Assembly: GCA_019424135.1 (NCBI GenBank)
Contig: JAHYZZ010000009.1
Span: forward strand, 1 to 64,000
Direction of reading: 5' to 3'
Source: Lachnospiraceae bacterium
Lineage (GTDB): Bacteria > Bacillota > Clostridia > Lachnospirales > Lachnospiraceae
Length of the DNA: 64,000 nucleotides
Made by a program: the position numbers and the translations under genes
Notes under the pieces: generated by a model
Database searches by the model: none
Told to the model about the DNA's origin: nothing
What the model saw: the letters and a program-made list of their open reading frames with translations, nothing else
In this document: positions 18,286 through 27,167 of the stretch, one piece after another
Position numbering within the stretch: the stretch's first letter is position 1
Layout: each line of letters starts with the position of its first letter

Positions 18286-20277
18286 TTACTCCTTACTGCA
18301 GGTAAAACTAACGATAAACACTGGATTTTGTCCCATCATCAAGTGATAATTTCCTGCCTCTTTCGCCCTGCTTACCGATATCTGCAGGATTTCTTCTTCT
18401 GTATGATGGAAAACTTTTAAACACTTGACTGCTTCTGTCAACGTTTCCAGAGAAATGGCGGTTAACACCACCCGGGCCCCTGGATTTTTAAAGACCACTG
18501 CTTGTAAGATTTCTTCTAGATGTCCTGCGCTTCCACCAATAAATACACAGTCCGGAGCCGGAAGATCCCTAAGTGCTTCCGGAGCTTCTCCCTCCACCAG
18601 AATTAGATTTTCCGCTTTCAGTTTCCGACCATTCTCCTGAATCAGTTGGAGACCATCCAGGTTTCTCTCAACTGCATAAACATGACCCATATCTGCCATT
18701 CTGGCCGCTTCCACCGCCACAGAACCGGTCCCGGCTCCCACATCATAGACCACTGAAGTTCTGGTAAGGCGCAGTTTGGACAGACAGATGCAACGTACCT
18801 CTTCTTTGGTCATGGGAACCTTTCCCCGCACAAACGCCTCGTCCGGGATGCCTGGTACGGATCGTCTCTTTCCACCCGTTGGATTTTCAATGAGAAGAAG
18901 CAACGGCCCTTCCCCCTCATAGAATATCAGCTCTTCTGCTGTGCCGCGCCGGATGTCCTCATCCGGATAAGACAGCCTTGCGCCGATGATTACCGTAAGT
19001 GCTCCATACCCATAGTCTTTTAGCTTCTGACAGATCTTTCGAACACTTTCAGCGCCGCTTCCTAGCACGATGGTTTTGACATGTCCTTCCACCGCCGAAA
19101 TCAGATTCCCCTCTCTTCCATGAAGACTTAAAATTTCTGCATCCTCCCAGCTGATGTGCAGCCTGGCACACAGATAAGATACGGATGAAATTCCCGGAAA
19201 TACACGAGCCTGGATATTCGTCTCTTCCTTCAAAACTGCCATCAGCTTTTTTGCCCCGCTGTAAAAGCCAGGATCCCCTGACAGAACCACTGCTGCCTTT
19301 CGTATGGAAGGATGCTTTCGAAGTGCCGCCAGGATTTCCCCCGGCTGATAGGCTTCTTCCACAAGCTGACCTTCCATGGCTGCTGCTTTTATCATCCGCC
19401 TGGCGCCAATCAGAAGTCCAGCTTCCTGGCAGACCTTTCTTACTTCCTCTGTCATTCCGGACAGGGAACCCATTCCCATGCCCACAATCGCCAGATCCCA
19501 GGTACTCTTAAGCCCCAGTTCTTCTTTCAGATATGTATAGAGTTCCTCTTCTCCCAATCCCTTCTTATCCTTTGGCCTTCCGATCACCACAAGCTTGGCA
19601 TCGGCTTTTTCTGCTGCCAGACATTTCTCTGGAAAGCCCCCGGCTGCCCCGGCTTCCTTGGTCACCAGGAATCGAATCTTAAAATCCTTCAACATAGCCA
19701 GGTTCATCTCTACGGAAAAAGGACCCTGCATGCAGATCAGGTGCCGTCCTTCAAAGCCCAGACCCTGGCACTTGTCTACCACCGAAGGAAGGGAGAGCAC
19801 CCGGGCAAACACCCGCTCCTGATAATTGGGAAGCTCTGTAAAAGCCTGAAGTTCCTTACTTCCTGTAGTCACCAGGATATTTCCCTCCGTGTCAGAAAGA
19901 TATCTGATCGCTTCCTCCAAATTTTCTACCCAGATTGCACCACTGGCTAATGTCCCTTTCTTTGTCTCCCTGATCAGTCTAAGATAGGGCTTTTGACATT
20001 TCCTGCAGGCTTCTTCTACATGATCCGAAACCAGCCTGGCATAAGGATGAGTAGCGTCCACCACGAAAGCAGGATCATATTCTTTGATCCACCGGCTCAT
20101 CTGCTCTGCATCCATCCGACGGCTTTCAGATGTCACATATGCACTTTCCGGGAGCAGGCTCTCTCCGTAATCCGTCGCCACACAGACATGCGTCCTGATC
20201 TTCTGTGATGCCAGATATTCGGTAAGCCTTCTTCCTTCCGTTGTCCCTCCAAAGATTAACACTTTTTTTTCTGTCAT
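18286..20277 (-). CDS. cbiJET: Three-domain fusion CbiJ-CbiE-CbiT
   Basis: A 663-residue trifunctional corrin enzyme. Residues ~1-257 are CbiJ, cobalt-precorrin-6A reductase (LIFGGTTEGRRL at 7-18, VDATHPYA at 73-80, VTTGSKEL). Residues ~260-465 are CbiE, the C-5 methylase (AIVGMGMGSL, LSGDPGFYSGA). Residues ~470-663 are CbiT, the C-15 methylase/decarboxylase, with SAM motif YDVGAGTGSVAVE at 511-523. CbiE-CbiT fusions (CobL-like) are common, but having CbiJ at the front is less usual. ATG 20277 is chosen because it overlaps the cbiH stop by ATGA; the longer frame to 20442 only crosses cbiH. Confidence 0.93.
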   Translation of the reverse strand: MTEKKVLIFGGTTEGRRLTEYLASQKIRTHVCVATDYGESLLPESAYVTSESRRMDAEQMSRWIKEYDPAFVVDATHPYARLVSDHVEEACRKCQKPYLRLIRETKKGTLASGAIWVENLEEAIRYLSDTEGNILVTTGSKELQAFTELPNYQERVFARVLSLPSVVDKCQGLGFEGRHLICMQGPFSVEMNLAMLKDFKIRFLVTKEAGAAGGFPEKCLAAEKADAKLVVIGRPKDKKGLGEEELYTYLKEELGLKSTWDLAIVGMGMGSLSGMTEEVRKVCQEAGLLIGARRMIKAAAMEGQLVEEAYQPGEILAALRKHPSIRKAAVVLSGDPGFYSGAKKLMAVLKEETNIQARVFPGISSVSYLCARLHISWEDAEILSLHGREGNLISAVEGHVKTIVLGSGAESVRKICQKLKDYGYGALTVIIGARLSYPDEDIRRGTAEELIFYEGEGPLLLLIENPTGGKRRSVPGIPDEAFVRGKVPMTKEEVRCICLSKLRLTRTSVVYDVGAGTGSVAVEAARMADMGHVYAVERNLDGLQLIQENGRKLKAENLILVEGEAPEALRDLPAPDCVFIGGSAGHLEEILQAVVFKNPGARVVLTAISLETLTEAVKCLKVFHHTEEEILQISVSRAKEAGNYHLMMGQNPVFIVSFTCSKE

Positions 20278-21011
20278 AACTGATATCCTCTTGGTGTCAC
20301 CATCCGTCCCCGGATGACTTTGGTCTCCTGGTTTCCGATATAAACCGTAGAAAACATATCGACTGGAGTATCCGTCAATTCCTTCAGAGAAAGGATTTGG
20401 AACTTTTCTCCTTCTCTTGCAATATTTTTTACAATGCCGCATACGGTTTCCGACGATTTATAGGTCTTAAGGATCTCACAGGCTTTTTTCAGATAATCCT
20501 TCCGTTTTCGGCTGGCCGGATTATAAAGGCAAATCACGAAATCCCCCTTTGCCGCCGCCAAAAGTCTCTTTTCAATGGTTTCCCAAGATGTCAGAAGATC
20601 GCTTAGGCTGATGATGCAAAGATCATGACCAAGAGGCGCTCCCAAAACGGCCGCTCCTCCAAGGGCTGCTGTCACCCCTGGAATCACTTCCAACTCTACC
20701 TCCGGATATGCTTCCCCCACTTCATACATCAGTCCTGCCATGCCATAGATCCCGGCGTCTCCGCTGCACACCATAGCAGTCGTCTTCCCCTCCCTGGCGG
20801 CTTCAAAGGCCAGGCGGCATCGTTGTGCCTCTTGACGCATAGGCGTTGTGATATATTTTGCTTTGGGAAAAGATGTTTTTAAAAGATCCACATACACGGT
20901 ATAGCCTGCAATCACGTCACAGGATGCGAAGACCTCCCTGGCTTTTCCCGTCATCTGTTCCGGACTCCCCGGACCCATTCCTACCACATATACTTTCTTC
21001 AAACTCCACAC
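20274..21011 (-). CDS. cbiH: Cobalt-precorrin-3 C17-methyltransferase CbiH
   Basis: SAM-dependent tetrapyrrole methylase that adds the C-17 methyl group and contracts the ring (245 residues). Motifs: VYVVGMGPGSPEQMT at the N-terminus, VCSGDAGIYGMAGL near 83, VIPGVTAALGGAAVLGAPLGHD, and CLYNPASRKRK typical of CobJ/CbiH. The ATG at 21011 lies 95 bases inside the cbiG frame; a TTG four codons on (21002) is an alternative. Either way the gene starts well within cbiG. Confidence 0.93.
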   Translation of the reverse strand: MWSLKKVYVVGMGPGSPEQMTGKAREVFASCDVIAGYTVYVDLLKTSFPKAKYITTPMRQEAQRCRLAFEAAREGKTTAMVCSGDAGIYGMAGLMYEVGEAYPEVELEVIPGVTAALGGAAVLGAPLGHDLCIISLSDLLTSWETIEKRLLAAAKGDFVICLYNPASRKRKDYLKKACEILKTYKSSETVCGIVKNIAREGEKFQILSLKELTDTPVDMFSTVYIGNQETKVIRGRMVTPRGYQL

Positions 21012-21993
21012 TCCAATCTGTTACGGCCAAAGCCACAGTCACTCCGTCCTTTTTCTGCTTCGGAATCAGCAGTCTTCCTCCTTCTGTTGCTGTTACCGCA
21101 CTTCTCTCACAGACATTTTCCACTCCGGTTACCTGACGGACAAATTCCGAAGATGTAAATTCCCCTTCTGCCCGCAAAAGTTCTTCTGCGGAAAAAATAA
21201 AAAGCGGGAGCTCCCTCTCCTTACAGAACCGCAGCAGCCCCGGCTCTTTTCCCTTTCGGTCAATCGTCGCAACAGCCCGGATACATTCGGGACAAACACC
21301 ATAATCTTTCAAAATTTCCTCAGCCAACAACCGGATTTGCTCCGCCGAAGCTCCTTTTTTGCAGCCGATGCCAAGCACAGCCACAGGGGGAATCAGGTAC
21401 AGCGTATCCTTCCACTTCGGATGCTCATACAAACCGACGTAAACATCCGGAATCTCTTTTATAGGCTTCTCTGAATGATCCACCAAAACACAGACTTCTT
21501 TCCCCTCCAGAATATCTGCCGAGATCCTTTTTGCAAGTTCCATATCCCGGATTTTCAGCCCGTTCTTTCTGGCAAACTCATCCACTGCCCACTTCTTGTT
21601 CCGATCCGTAGCTGTGGTCACCACCGGCTCCATATGGAACGCCTCTGCCAGACGGATTGCCAGGTCATTGGCTCCTCCCAGATGACCGGACAAAAGCGGG
21701 ATACAATAGGTACCCTGCTCATCAATCACCAACACCGCAGGATCTGAAGTCTTAGACTGTACGTATGATGCAACAGCCCTCACCGCAATCCCGGCTGCAC
21801 CTATATAAATCAGTGCATCGGCCTTCGAAAACTGCTCTTTAGTCCATTGGTCCAAAGATTGGGCGATGGATTCCGGCAGAGCCTGACAGCGGACTGCTGC
21901 TTCTGCCATATATCCCTGTCCTTCCAGCCAGCTTTTGATTTGGTCTCCCAGTTTCTTTCCGTCTCTTGTAAAACTAAGAATTGCCGCTTTCAT
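20917..21993 (-). CDS. cbiG: Cobalt-precorrin-5A hydrolase CbiG, with read-through tail
   Basis: Opens the delta-lactone of cobalt-precorrin-5A and releases acetaldehyde, the step specific to the anaerobic route. Conserved features are LIYIGAAGIAVRAV, PLLSGHLGGANDLA (central motif) and the C-terminal domain from VAVLGIGCKKGASAEQI. Recognisable CbiG sequence ends near LAVTDWSVEF (~332). The following ~26 residues, Gly/Ser/Asp-rich, are read out of frame over the start of cbiH, so the natural stop has been lost or moved. It begins within the ATGA overlap with cbiF. Confidence 0.92.
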   Translation of the reverse strand: MKAAILSFTRDGKKLGDQIKSWLEGQGYMAEAAVRCQALPESIAQSLDQWTKEQFSKADALIYIGAAGIAVRAVASYVQSKTSDPAVLVIDEQGTYCIPLLSGHLGGANDLAIRLAEAFHMEPVVTTATDRNKKWAVDEFARKNGLKIRDMELAKRISADILEGKEVCVLVDHSEKPIKEIPDVYVGLYEHPKWKDTLYLIPPVAVLGIGCKKGASAEQIRLLAEEILKDYGVCPECIRAVATIDRKGKEPGLLRFCKERELPLFIFSAEELLRAEGEFTSSEFVRQVTGVENVCERSAVTATEGGRLLIPKQKKDGVTVALAVTDWSVEFEESICGRNGSGESGTDDGKSQGGLRIL

Positions 21994-22748
21994 CTGTTTC
22001 CTTCCCTGTATTCTGTAGTAAACGACGGATCATACAATCTGGAACGGCTGTAATTCTGGTGCAAAACCACATCCCCCACGATAATCAGCGCCGTTTTCGT
22101 AATCCCATGCTCCTTGGCCGTAGCTGACAATGTTCCCACCGTACAGAGATAGCATGCTTCTTCCGGCCAGGTGGCCTTATACACAATGGCCGCAGGTGTT
22201 TCCAAAGCATATCCCCCTTCCTGGAGCGCCATCTCCAGCTTTTCCAGAAGCCCGGTACTTAAAAACAACACCATAGTAGCCTGGTGGGCGGCAAATGCCC
22301 GGACACTTTCCCGTTCCGGTACCGGAGTACGGCCCTCCATCCGGGTAATCACCACGCTTTGGGACACATCCGGCAAAGTGTATTCCAGATTCAGTGCTGC
22401 TGCCGCGCCACTAAAAGAGCTGACACCCGGGCAGGAATCATAGGGAATCTTCCAGTCGTCCAGCCAATCCATCTGCTCTCTGACTGCCCCGTACAAAGAC
22501 GGGTCTCCTGTGTGGAGCCGAACCGTCGTCCATCCCTTTTCCTCTCCTTCCTTCATCCGCTCCAGCACTTCTTCCAGAGTCATCACTGCACTGTTATAAA
22601 TCCGGCAGCCTTCCTTTGCATACTTCAAAAGCTCCGGGTTGACCAGTGATCCTGCATAGATGACCTGGTCAGCCTTCTTTAAAAGTTTTTGTCCCCTCAC
22701 GGTGATCAAATCCACCGCCCCGGGACCTGCCCCTACAAAATGTATCAT
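21990..22748 (-). CDS. cbiF: Cobalt-precorrin-4 C11-methyltransferase CbiF
   Basis: SAM-dependent methylase acting at C-11 (252 residues). The start IHFVGAGPGAVDLITVRG, YAGSLVNPELL, VRLHTGDPSLYGAVREQMD and CPGVSSFSGAAAALN are the standard CbiF/CobM blocks. ATGA overlaps on both sides (with cbiL upstream and cbiG downstream) place it firmly in the operon. Confidence 0.95.
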   Translation of the reverse strand: MIHFVGAGPGAVDLITVRGQKLLKKADQVIYAGSLVNPELLKYAKEGCRIYNSAVMTLEEVLERMKEGEEKGWTTVRLHTGDPSLYGAVREQMDWLDDWKIPYDSCPGVSSFSGAAAALNLEYTLPDVSQSVVITRMEGRTPVPERESVRAFAAHQATMVLFLSTGLLEKLEMALQEGGYALETPAAIVYKATWPEEACYLCTVGTLSATAKEHGITKTALIIVGDVVLHQNYSRSRLYDPSFTTEYREGNR

Positions 22749-23440
22749 TCTTTTTTCCCTCTCTCTTTTACAAAGATCAATGTATAATAGCCAGCCTCTT
22801 TTGGCATTTCATTCACATTCTGATAGACGCGCTCCTCTTCCATACCGCAATTTTCTACCATCTTTACTTCCATGTCTGACACGGCCAACATTGCTTTTAC
22901 CTTCTGATACTGCCGGCCTGACTTCATCAGCACCTTGGTTCCCGGAAGCTTCAGCGCATCCTGGATCTGATAGGAAGCTGGAACGATATGGATCTGCTGT
23001 TCTTTTTCCGCTATCCCTATCTGAAGTCTGGCTGCTGCTGCACAAAAGGATGGGATCCCACTGATGATTTCCGTCGAATATTCAGCCCTATGCAAAGTCT
23101 CATGAATGTAAAGATAGGTGGAATAGATTGTCGGATCCCCCAGCGTTAGAAAGGCGATGTCTTTTCCTTTGTCCAGCTCTTTTTGAATCCTCAGGACAGC
23201 CTCTTTATGGCTTTCTTCCAGTTCTTTTTGATCCTTGGTCATAGGCATATGGATTCCCAAAAGCTCTTTTGCCTCTACAGAAGGAACCACTTTTGCTGCG
23301 ATCCGATATGCCACCGTTTCCTTGGGAATCTTTCCTGGCACTGCGATTACTGAACATTCATCGATTACCCTGCATGCTTTGATCGTCATAAGCTCCGGAT
23401 CTCCCGGTCCCACTCCAACTCCAAATAACTTTCCTGCCAT
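22745..23440 (-). CDS. cbiL: Cobalt-precorrin-2 C20-methyltransferase CbiL
   Basis: First methylase after cobalt insertion, adding the C-20 methyl to cobalt-sirohydrochlorin/precorrin-2 (231 residues). Shows KLFGVGVGPGDPELMTIKA at the N-terminus, FLTLGDPTIYSTY near 93 and IISGIPSFCAAAARL. ATG 23440 with the upstream ribosome site AGGAAGAG is preferred; the same frame is open back to 23650 but that part only shadows cbiD. It follows cbiD after 26 bases. Confidence 0.94.
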   Translation of the reverse strand: MAGKLFGVGVGPGDPELMTIKACRVIDECSVIAVPGKIPKETVAYRIAAKVVPSVEAKELLGIHMPMTKDQKELEESHKEAVLRIQKELDKGKDIAFLTLGDPTIYSTYLYIHETLHRAEYSTEIISGIPSFCAAAARLQIGIAEKEQQIHIVPASYQIQDALKLPGTKVLMKSGRQYQKVKAMLAVSDMEVKMVENCGMEEERVYQNVNEMPKEAGYYTLIFVKERGKKE

Positions 23441-23466
23441 GCTCTTCCTCCTTATTTTTCCGGAAT

Positions 23467-24594
23467 CTATGGTTGCACATCTCTTACTTTTTTTAAAATT
23501 TCTTCTGCTTGTCTGGTTTTTCCCAGCATTCCATATACATTGGAGAAAACGATGGCTCCGACTTCCATCTGCTCCGCCCGGAAACTTAGATATTTTTCTA
23601 TCTGTAACATAACCTCTTCCATCAGGCGGCTTCTTTCCTTTTCCTGGCACTGCTTCAGGGCATCGTCAGTAGTTATGCAGTCAAGAAATGCCCGGGCTAT
23701 CTTTGGGGAAAGTCCACTTCTAAGGGCTGCTGCTGCCAAAAGCTCCATCCGACAGTCTGCCTCCTTGGAATGGGTATTCATGATCCCGCCAGACACTTTA
23801 ATCAGCTTTCCGATATGTCCTGTCAGCACAATCCCCCGATATCCCATCTCCTCAGCCATGTCAATGGACGTGCCGATAAAATTACTGCACTTCACCACGT
23901 CTCTTTCATCAATATGATATTCCCGCTTTAAAAAATCTAAACCATAGTTTCCAGGCGACAGTAATAAAAAGCGATGTCCTTGTGCATATTTTACCTGCAT
24001 CTCAAGTCGGATCGTATCAAGAAGTGCCTGTTCGCTCATCGGTTCCACCCGGCCGCTGGTCCCTAAAATGGAAAGTCCTCCCTGAATCCCCAGCCTGGGA
24101 TTGAACGTTTTCTTCGCCAGCTGCTGACCATCGGGAATTGAAATCACAGCCTTTAGCCCCCCGTCATAACCGGCCTTCTCCGCCGCTAAGCTTAATTCCT
24201 TTCGAATCATCTTTCTTGGTACCCGGTTGATGGCCGCTGCACCTACAGGCTGATCAAGCCCCGGCTTAGTCACCTTGCCGATTCCTTCTCCTCCTTCTAC
24301 CAGACAAACTCCCTGAGAAATCTGTTCCACCCGGCTTTTTACCAGTACGCCGTCTGTAATATCCGGATCGTCTCCACTGTCTTTTTTAACCCCGCAGCTG
24401 ACGCTTTTTAAAATTCCGTTTTTTCTTTCAAACTGAATCTCTGCTATAGGAAAGCGGACCGTCTCCCCGTTTGGAATCGTCACCGCTATCTCCTCTATAT
24501 ACACTTGCGAAAACAGCATTTCTGCCGCCGCCTTTGTGGCCGCCTGGGCGCAGCTACCTGTCGTATATCCCCATGCCAGTTTTTTCCCTGCCAT
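23467..24594 (-). CDS. cbiD: Cobalt-precorrin-5B C1-methyltransferase CbiD
   Basis: Methylates C-1 in the anaerobic pathway (375 residues). Family features: GYTTGSCAQAATKAA near the start, the CGVKKDSGDDPDITDG motif around 80-95, GEGIGKVTKPGL, VGAAAINRVPR and SGGIMNTHSKEADCR. First gene of the large B12 operon; its leader is a cobalamin riboswitch with a terminator ending just before its ribosome site GGAGAG. Confidence 0.95.
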   Translation of the reverse strand: MAGKKLAWGYTTGSCAQAATKAAAEMLFSQVYIEEIAVTIPNGETVRFPIAEIQFERKNGILKSVSCGVKKDSGDDPDITDGVLVKSRVEQISQGVCLVEGGEGIGKVTKPGLDQPVGAAAINRVPRKMIRKELSLAAEKAGYDGGLKAVISIPDGQQLAKKTFNPRLGIQGGLSILGTSGRVEPMSEQALLDTIRLEMQVKYAQGHRFLLLSPGNYGLDFLKREYHIDERDVVKCSNFIGTSIDMAEEMGYRGIVLTGHIGKLIKVSGGIMNTHSKEADCRMELLAAAALRSGLSPKIARAFLDCITTDDALKQCQEKERSRLMEEVMLQIEKYLSFRAEQMEVGAIVFSNVYGMLGKTRQAEEILKKVRDVQP

Positions 24595-24611
24595 CTCTTT
24601 CTCTCTCCTAT

Positions 24612-24633
24612 AAAAAAGAAAGCCCGCTTTCTT
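24612..24633 (-). terminator. Riboswitch-controlled terminator ahead of cbiD
   Basis: On the minus strand AAGAAAG-CGGG-CTTTCTT is followed by TTTTTATA, just before the cbiD ribosome site. A larger upstream hairpin (GGCACC / GGTGCT, about 24650-24682) could compete. This is the likely expression platform of the first cobalamin riboswitch. Confidence 0.6.
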
Positions 24634-24730
24634 CTTTTAGAAAACGAGCAAGGAGCACCAAAGCCTTTCAGCTGAGGTGCCAGAAAACGTACAACCAGTT
24701 ACTCGTGGTTCGGAACATTCCTGTACCATA

Positions 24731-24915
24731 ACAGGCAGGTCTCCTGGCTGATAGATCATTGCACAGTATATTCCTTCCCGGTCTCCCAGTGGCCTTCTCT
24801 ATACTGATGCTCCCTAATGACAGTGACGAGTTCGCACAGGACTTACACCTGTTTCCCTTTTCACCAGGCACGGATTCTCCGGCCTGACACCTGTTACTTT
24901 CTATATTCACTGTTA
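24731..24915 (-). promoter_or_regulatory. Cobalamin riboswitch upstream of the cbiD-cbiC operon
   Basis: A textbook cobalamin aptamer on the minus strand: GTAACAGGTGTCAGGCCGG at the 5' side, GAAAAGGGAAACAGGTGTAA, GTCCTGTGCGAACTCGTCAC, GGCCACTGGGAGACCGGGAA, and the B12 box AGCCAGGAGACCTGCCTGTT. It is expected to switch off the whole 16-gene operon when cobalamin is available. Confidence 0.95.
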
Positions 24916-24918
24916 TCA

Positions 24919-24947
24919 TTTATATCACACTTCCATCTAATAGGCAA
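24919..24947 (-). promoter_or_regulatory. Promoter of the cbiD-cbiC operon
   Basis: Minus-strand TTGCCT (24947-24942) and TATAAA (24924-24919) are 17 bp apart immediately before the cobalamin aptamer. The position fits a transcript beginning near 24912. Confidence 0.6.
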
Positions 24948-25089
24948 GAAGCAAAAGCGGTTCGCTTATCCAGGAGGGATGATAATAAACATATTCCGCC
25001 AAGCATTCCTTTCTCTCCACTGCAAAGCGCCGCCAAAAGAACTGCTTATCATCACGAAGTGACACGTAAAGATCAATCATATTCATAAA

Positions 25090-25144
25090 ATACCACACAC
25101 ATATACTGTACTCTATCAACGAGTGCAGCATATGCGTGTGGTAT
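25090..25144 (-). terminator. Long inverted repeat after the DUF362 gene
   Basis: Two 24-bp arms (25090-25113 and 25121-25144) pair with only a few mismatches around a 7-nt loop, 13 bases past the DUF362 stop. The trailing T-run is weak (TTTTAT), so this is either a terminator or an mRNA-stabilising hairpin. The stretch from here to the riboswitch promoter at 24947 holds no gene. Confidence 0.5.
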
Positions 25145-25157
25145 GTTCAAAATCATT

Positions 25158-26048
25158 CTATATCTCAATCAACTCATATTCCCTGGAACCAACTCCCAGT
25201 TCCTCAGAAGCTTCGATCGTGTGGATTCCGTTTCGGCTGTTAACACGCTCCATAAAATGGTCCCGTCCTGGATCATCAGAATGAATAACCAGATCCATAC
25301 ATGCCTGATCAATGGCAACTGGATCTATAGATGCTAAAATGCCAATATCCTTCATACATGGATCTTCTGCGACCTGACAGCAATCGCAGTCTACAGAAAG
25401 ATTCTTCATGACATTAATAAACGCAATCTTACCTTTAAAATGCTCTGTCACACTAAAAGCTGCATCTGCCATGGCCTCTGGGAAAGTCACACTGTCAGCA
25501 TGCTGCTGCCAGGTTTCAAAACGGTCTTCCGTCTTACCGGCTGAATGGATCAATGCCTTACCTGCCCTGGACGCGCATCCAATCGCAAGTTGCTTTAACG
25601 CTCCACCGTACCCTCCCATCGGATGCCCTTTAAAATGAGCCAGCACTAACATGGAGTCATAGTTTTCAATATGTTTTCCCAATTTATTTTCTTTTAAAAT
25701 CTTTCCATTCAAGATAGGCCAAACCACATCCGGGCCCTCGGCGTCCATCAAGTCTACGTCAAAATATTTTGTCCATCCATGCTCTTTTAGAAGCTTCAAA
25801 TGGGATGGAGTATTATCACGCACCCCGCCGGCAGCATCCCCATAAGCAGTGTTACACTCTACGATGGTTCCATGAACCTTTTCTACCATGGGTTTCCAAA
25901 AATCTGGTCTCAGGAAATTTTGATTACCCTTTTCTCCAGAATGCACTTTCACAGCCACTTTTCCCGGAAGATTCACTTCTAAAGCCTGATACACCTCCAC
26001 CACCTTTTCCGGTGTTAATTCTTTTGAGAAATAAACTTTGGACTTCAT
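25158..26048 (-). CDS. DUF362 domain-containing protein
   Basis: A 296-residue cytoplasmic protein of the DUF362 family, starting MKSKVYFSKELTPEK. Visible family blocks are VAVKVHSGEKGN, ECNTAYGDAAGG, AHFKGHPMGGYGGALKQLAIGCASRAGK and DIGILASIDPVAIDQACMD. There is a pair of cysteines in VDCDCCQVAEDPC but no clear ferredoxin CxxCxxC domain, unlike longer homologues. Its reaction is unknown; DUF362 proteins are often annotated as iron-sulfur or redox-related. It is flanked by a hairpin downstream and by queA, from which it is separated by 91 bases. Confidence 0.8.
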   Translation of the reverse strand: MKSKVYFSKELTPEKVVEVYQALEVNLPGKVAVKVHSGEKGNQNFLRPDFWKPMVEKVHGTIVECNTAYGDAAGGVRDNTPSHLKLLKEHGWTKYFDVDLMDAEGPDVVWPILNGKILKENKLGKHIENYDSMLVLAHFKGHPMGGYGGALKQLAIGCASRAGKALIHSAGKTEDRFETWQQHADSVTFPEAMADAAFSVTEHFKGKIAFINVMKNLSVDCDCCQVAEDPCMKDIGILASIDPVAIDQACMDLVIHSDDPGRDHFMERVNSRNGIHTIEASEELGVGSREYELIEI

Positions 26049-26139
26049 ATTTCTACCTCACTTTCTTTCACCAAATGTACTTTGTCTATAGAAAGTGTAA
26101 TCCCTAAAGTCCACTTAAGGTCAATACCCGAATTTCTCA

Positions 26140-27165
26140 CTATTTGATGAACATGGCATCACCAAATGAAAAAAAGCGATATCGCTCTCTTACTGCCTCC
26201 TCATAAGCAGCCAGTACATGCTCCCTTCCCGCCAATGCGGATACGAGCATAATCAAAGTAGACTCCGGCAAATGGAAATTCGTAATCAGACAATCCAGAA
26301 TTTTAAAAGAATATCCCGGATAAATGAATATATCTGTCCAGTCACTTTGAGCCTTTAATCGCCCTGTTTCATCTGCCGCCGATTCAATGGTGCGGCAGCT
26401 GGTAGTCCCCACACAGATAACCCGGTGACCCGTTTCTTTCGCATGATTAATCTTCCCGGCGGCTTCTTCATCTATTTGGTAAAACTCCGAATGCATGTGA
26501 TGGTCTGTGATCTCCTCTGCCTTAACCGGGCGGAAAGTACCAAGTCCCACGTGAAGAGTAACTTTTGCGATATCTACACCCTTTTTCTGAATTTCCTCCA
26601 AAAGCTCCGGGGTAAAATGAAGTCCCGCCGTCGGAGCAGCGGCAGATCCCGAATGTTTGGCATAAACCGTATTATAACGATCCTTATCTTCCAGCTGGTG
26701 GGTAATGTAAGGAGGCAATGGCATCTGCCCCAGCTGATCTAAGATTTCCTCAAAAATCCCCTCAAAAGAAAACTGGATCAGACGATTCCCCTCTTCCACC
26801 ACATCGATGACCTCTCCAATCAGCAGACCTTCTCCAAAGCTGATCTTGGTTCCGACTTTCGCTTTTTTTCCAGGTTTTACTAAAGTCTCCCAGATATTAT
26901 TTTCTTTTCTTTTTAACAATAATATTTCTATCTTTGCGTTCGTCCCAATCTTGGAACCAATCAGTCTTGCCGGTATCACTTTTGTATCATTGATAACCAG
27001 GCAGTCTCCCTCTTCCAGATAGTCCGTAATCTCCCGAAACACATGATGGGAAACAGCCCCGGACTCCTTGTCTAAGACAAGAAGCCTGGAGCTGGAACGA
27101 TCTTTCAAAGGATCCTGCGCAATCAGTTCTTCCGGCAGATCATAATAAAAATCCTGTCGTTTCAT
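26140..27165 (-). CDS. queA: tRNA preQ1(34) S-adenosylmethionine ribosyltransferase-isomerase QueA
   Basis: Transfers the ribosyl part of SAM to preQ1 in tRNA, giving epoxyqueuosine. The 341-residue protein has the family N-terminus [42 protein letters not shown], the [13 protein letters not shown] block and [12 protein letters not shown]. It begins two bases after the RDD gene stop, as the last gene of the pheST-sppA-RDD-queA run. No other queuosine gene is visible here. Confidence 0.96.
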   Translation of the reverse strand: MKRQDFYYDLPEELIAQDPLKDRSSSRLLVLDKESGAVSHHVFREITDYLEEGDCLVINDTKVIPARLIGSKIGTNAKIEILLLKRKENNIWETLVKPGKKAKVGTKISFGEGLLIGEVIDVVEEGNRLIQFSFEGIFEEILDQLGQMPLPPYITHQLEDKDRYNTVYAKHSGSAAAPTAGLHFTPELLEEIQKKGVDIAKVTLHVGLGTFRPVKAEEITDHHMHSEFYQIDEEAAGKINHAKETGHRVICVGTTSCRTIESAADETGRLKAQSDWTDIFIYPGYSFKILDCLITNFHLPESTLIMLVSALAGREHVLAAYEEAVRERYRFFSFGDAMFIK

Positions 27166-27167
27166 TC

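Noticed and set aside
20278..20442. 55-codon extension of the CbiJET fusion
   Set aside because: It crosses cbiH out of frame; ATG 20277 makes the usual ATGA overlap.
23441..23650. N-terminal extension of CbiL by 70 codons
   Set aside because: The extra codons lie over the end of cbiD and have no family resemblance; ATG 23440 has a good ribosome site.
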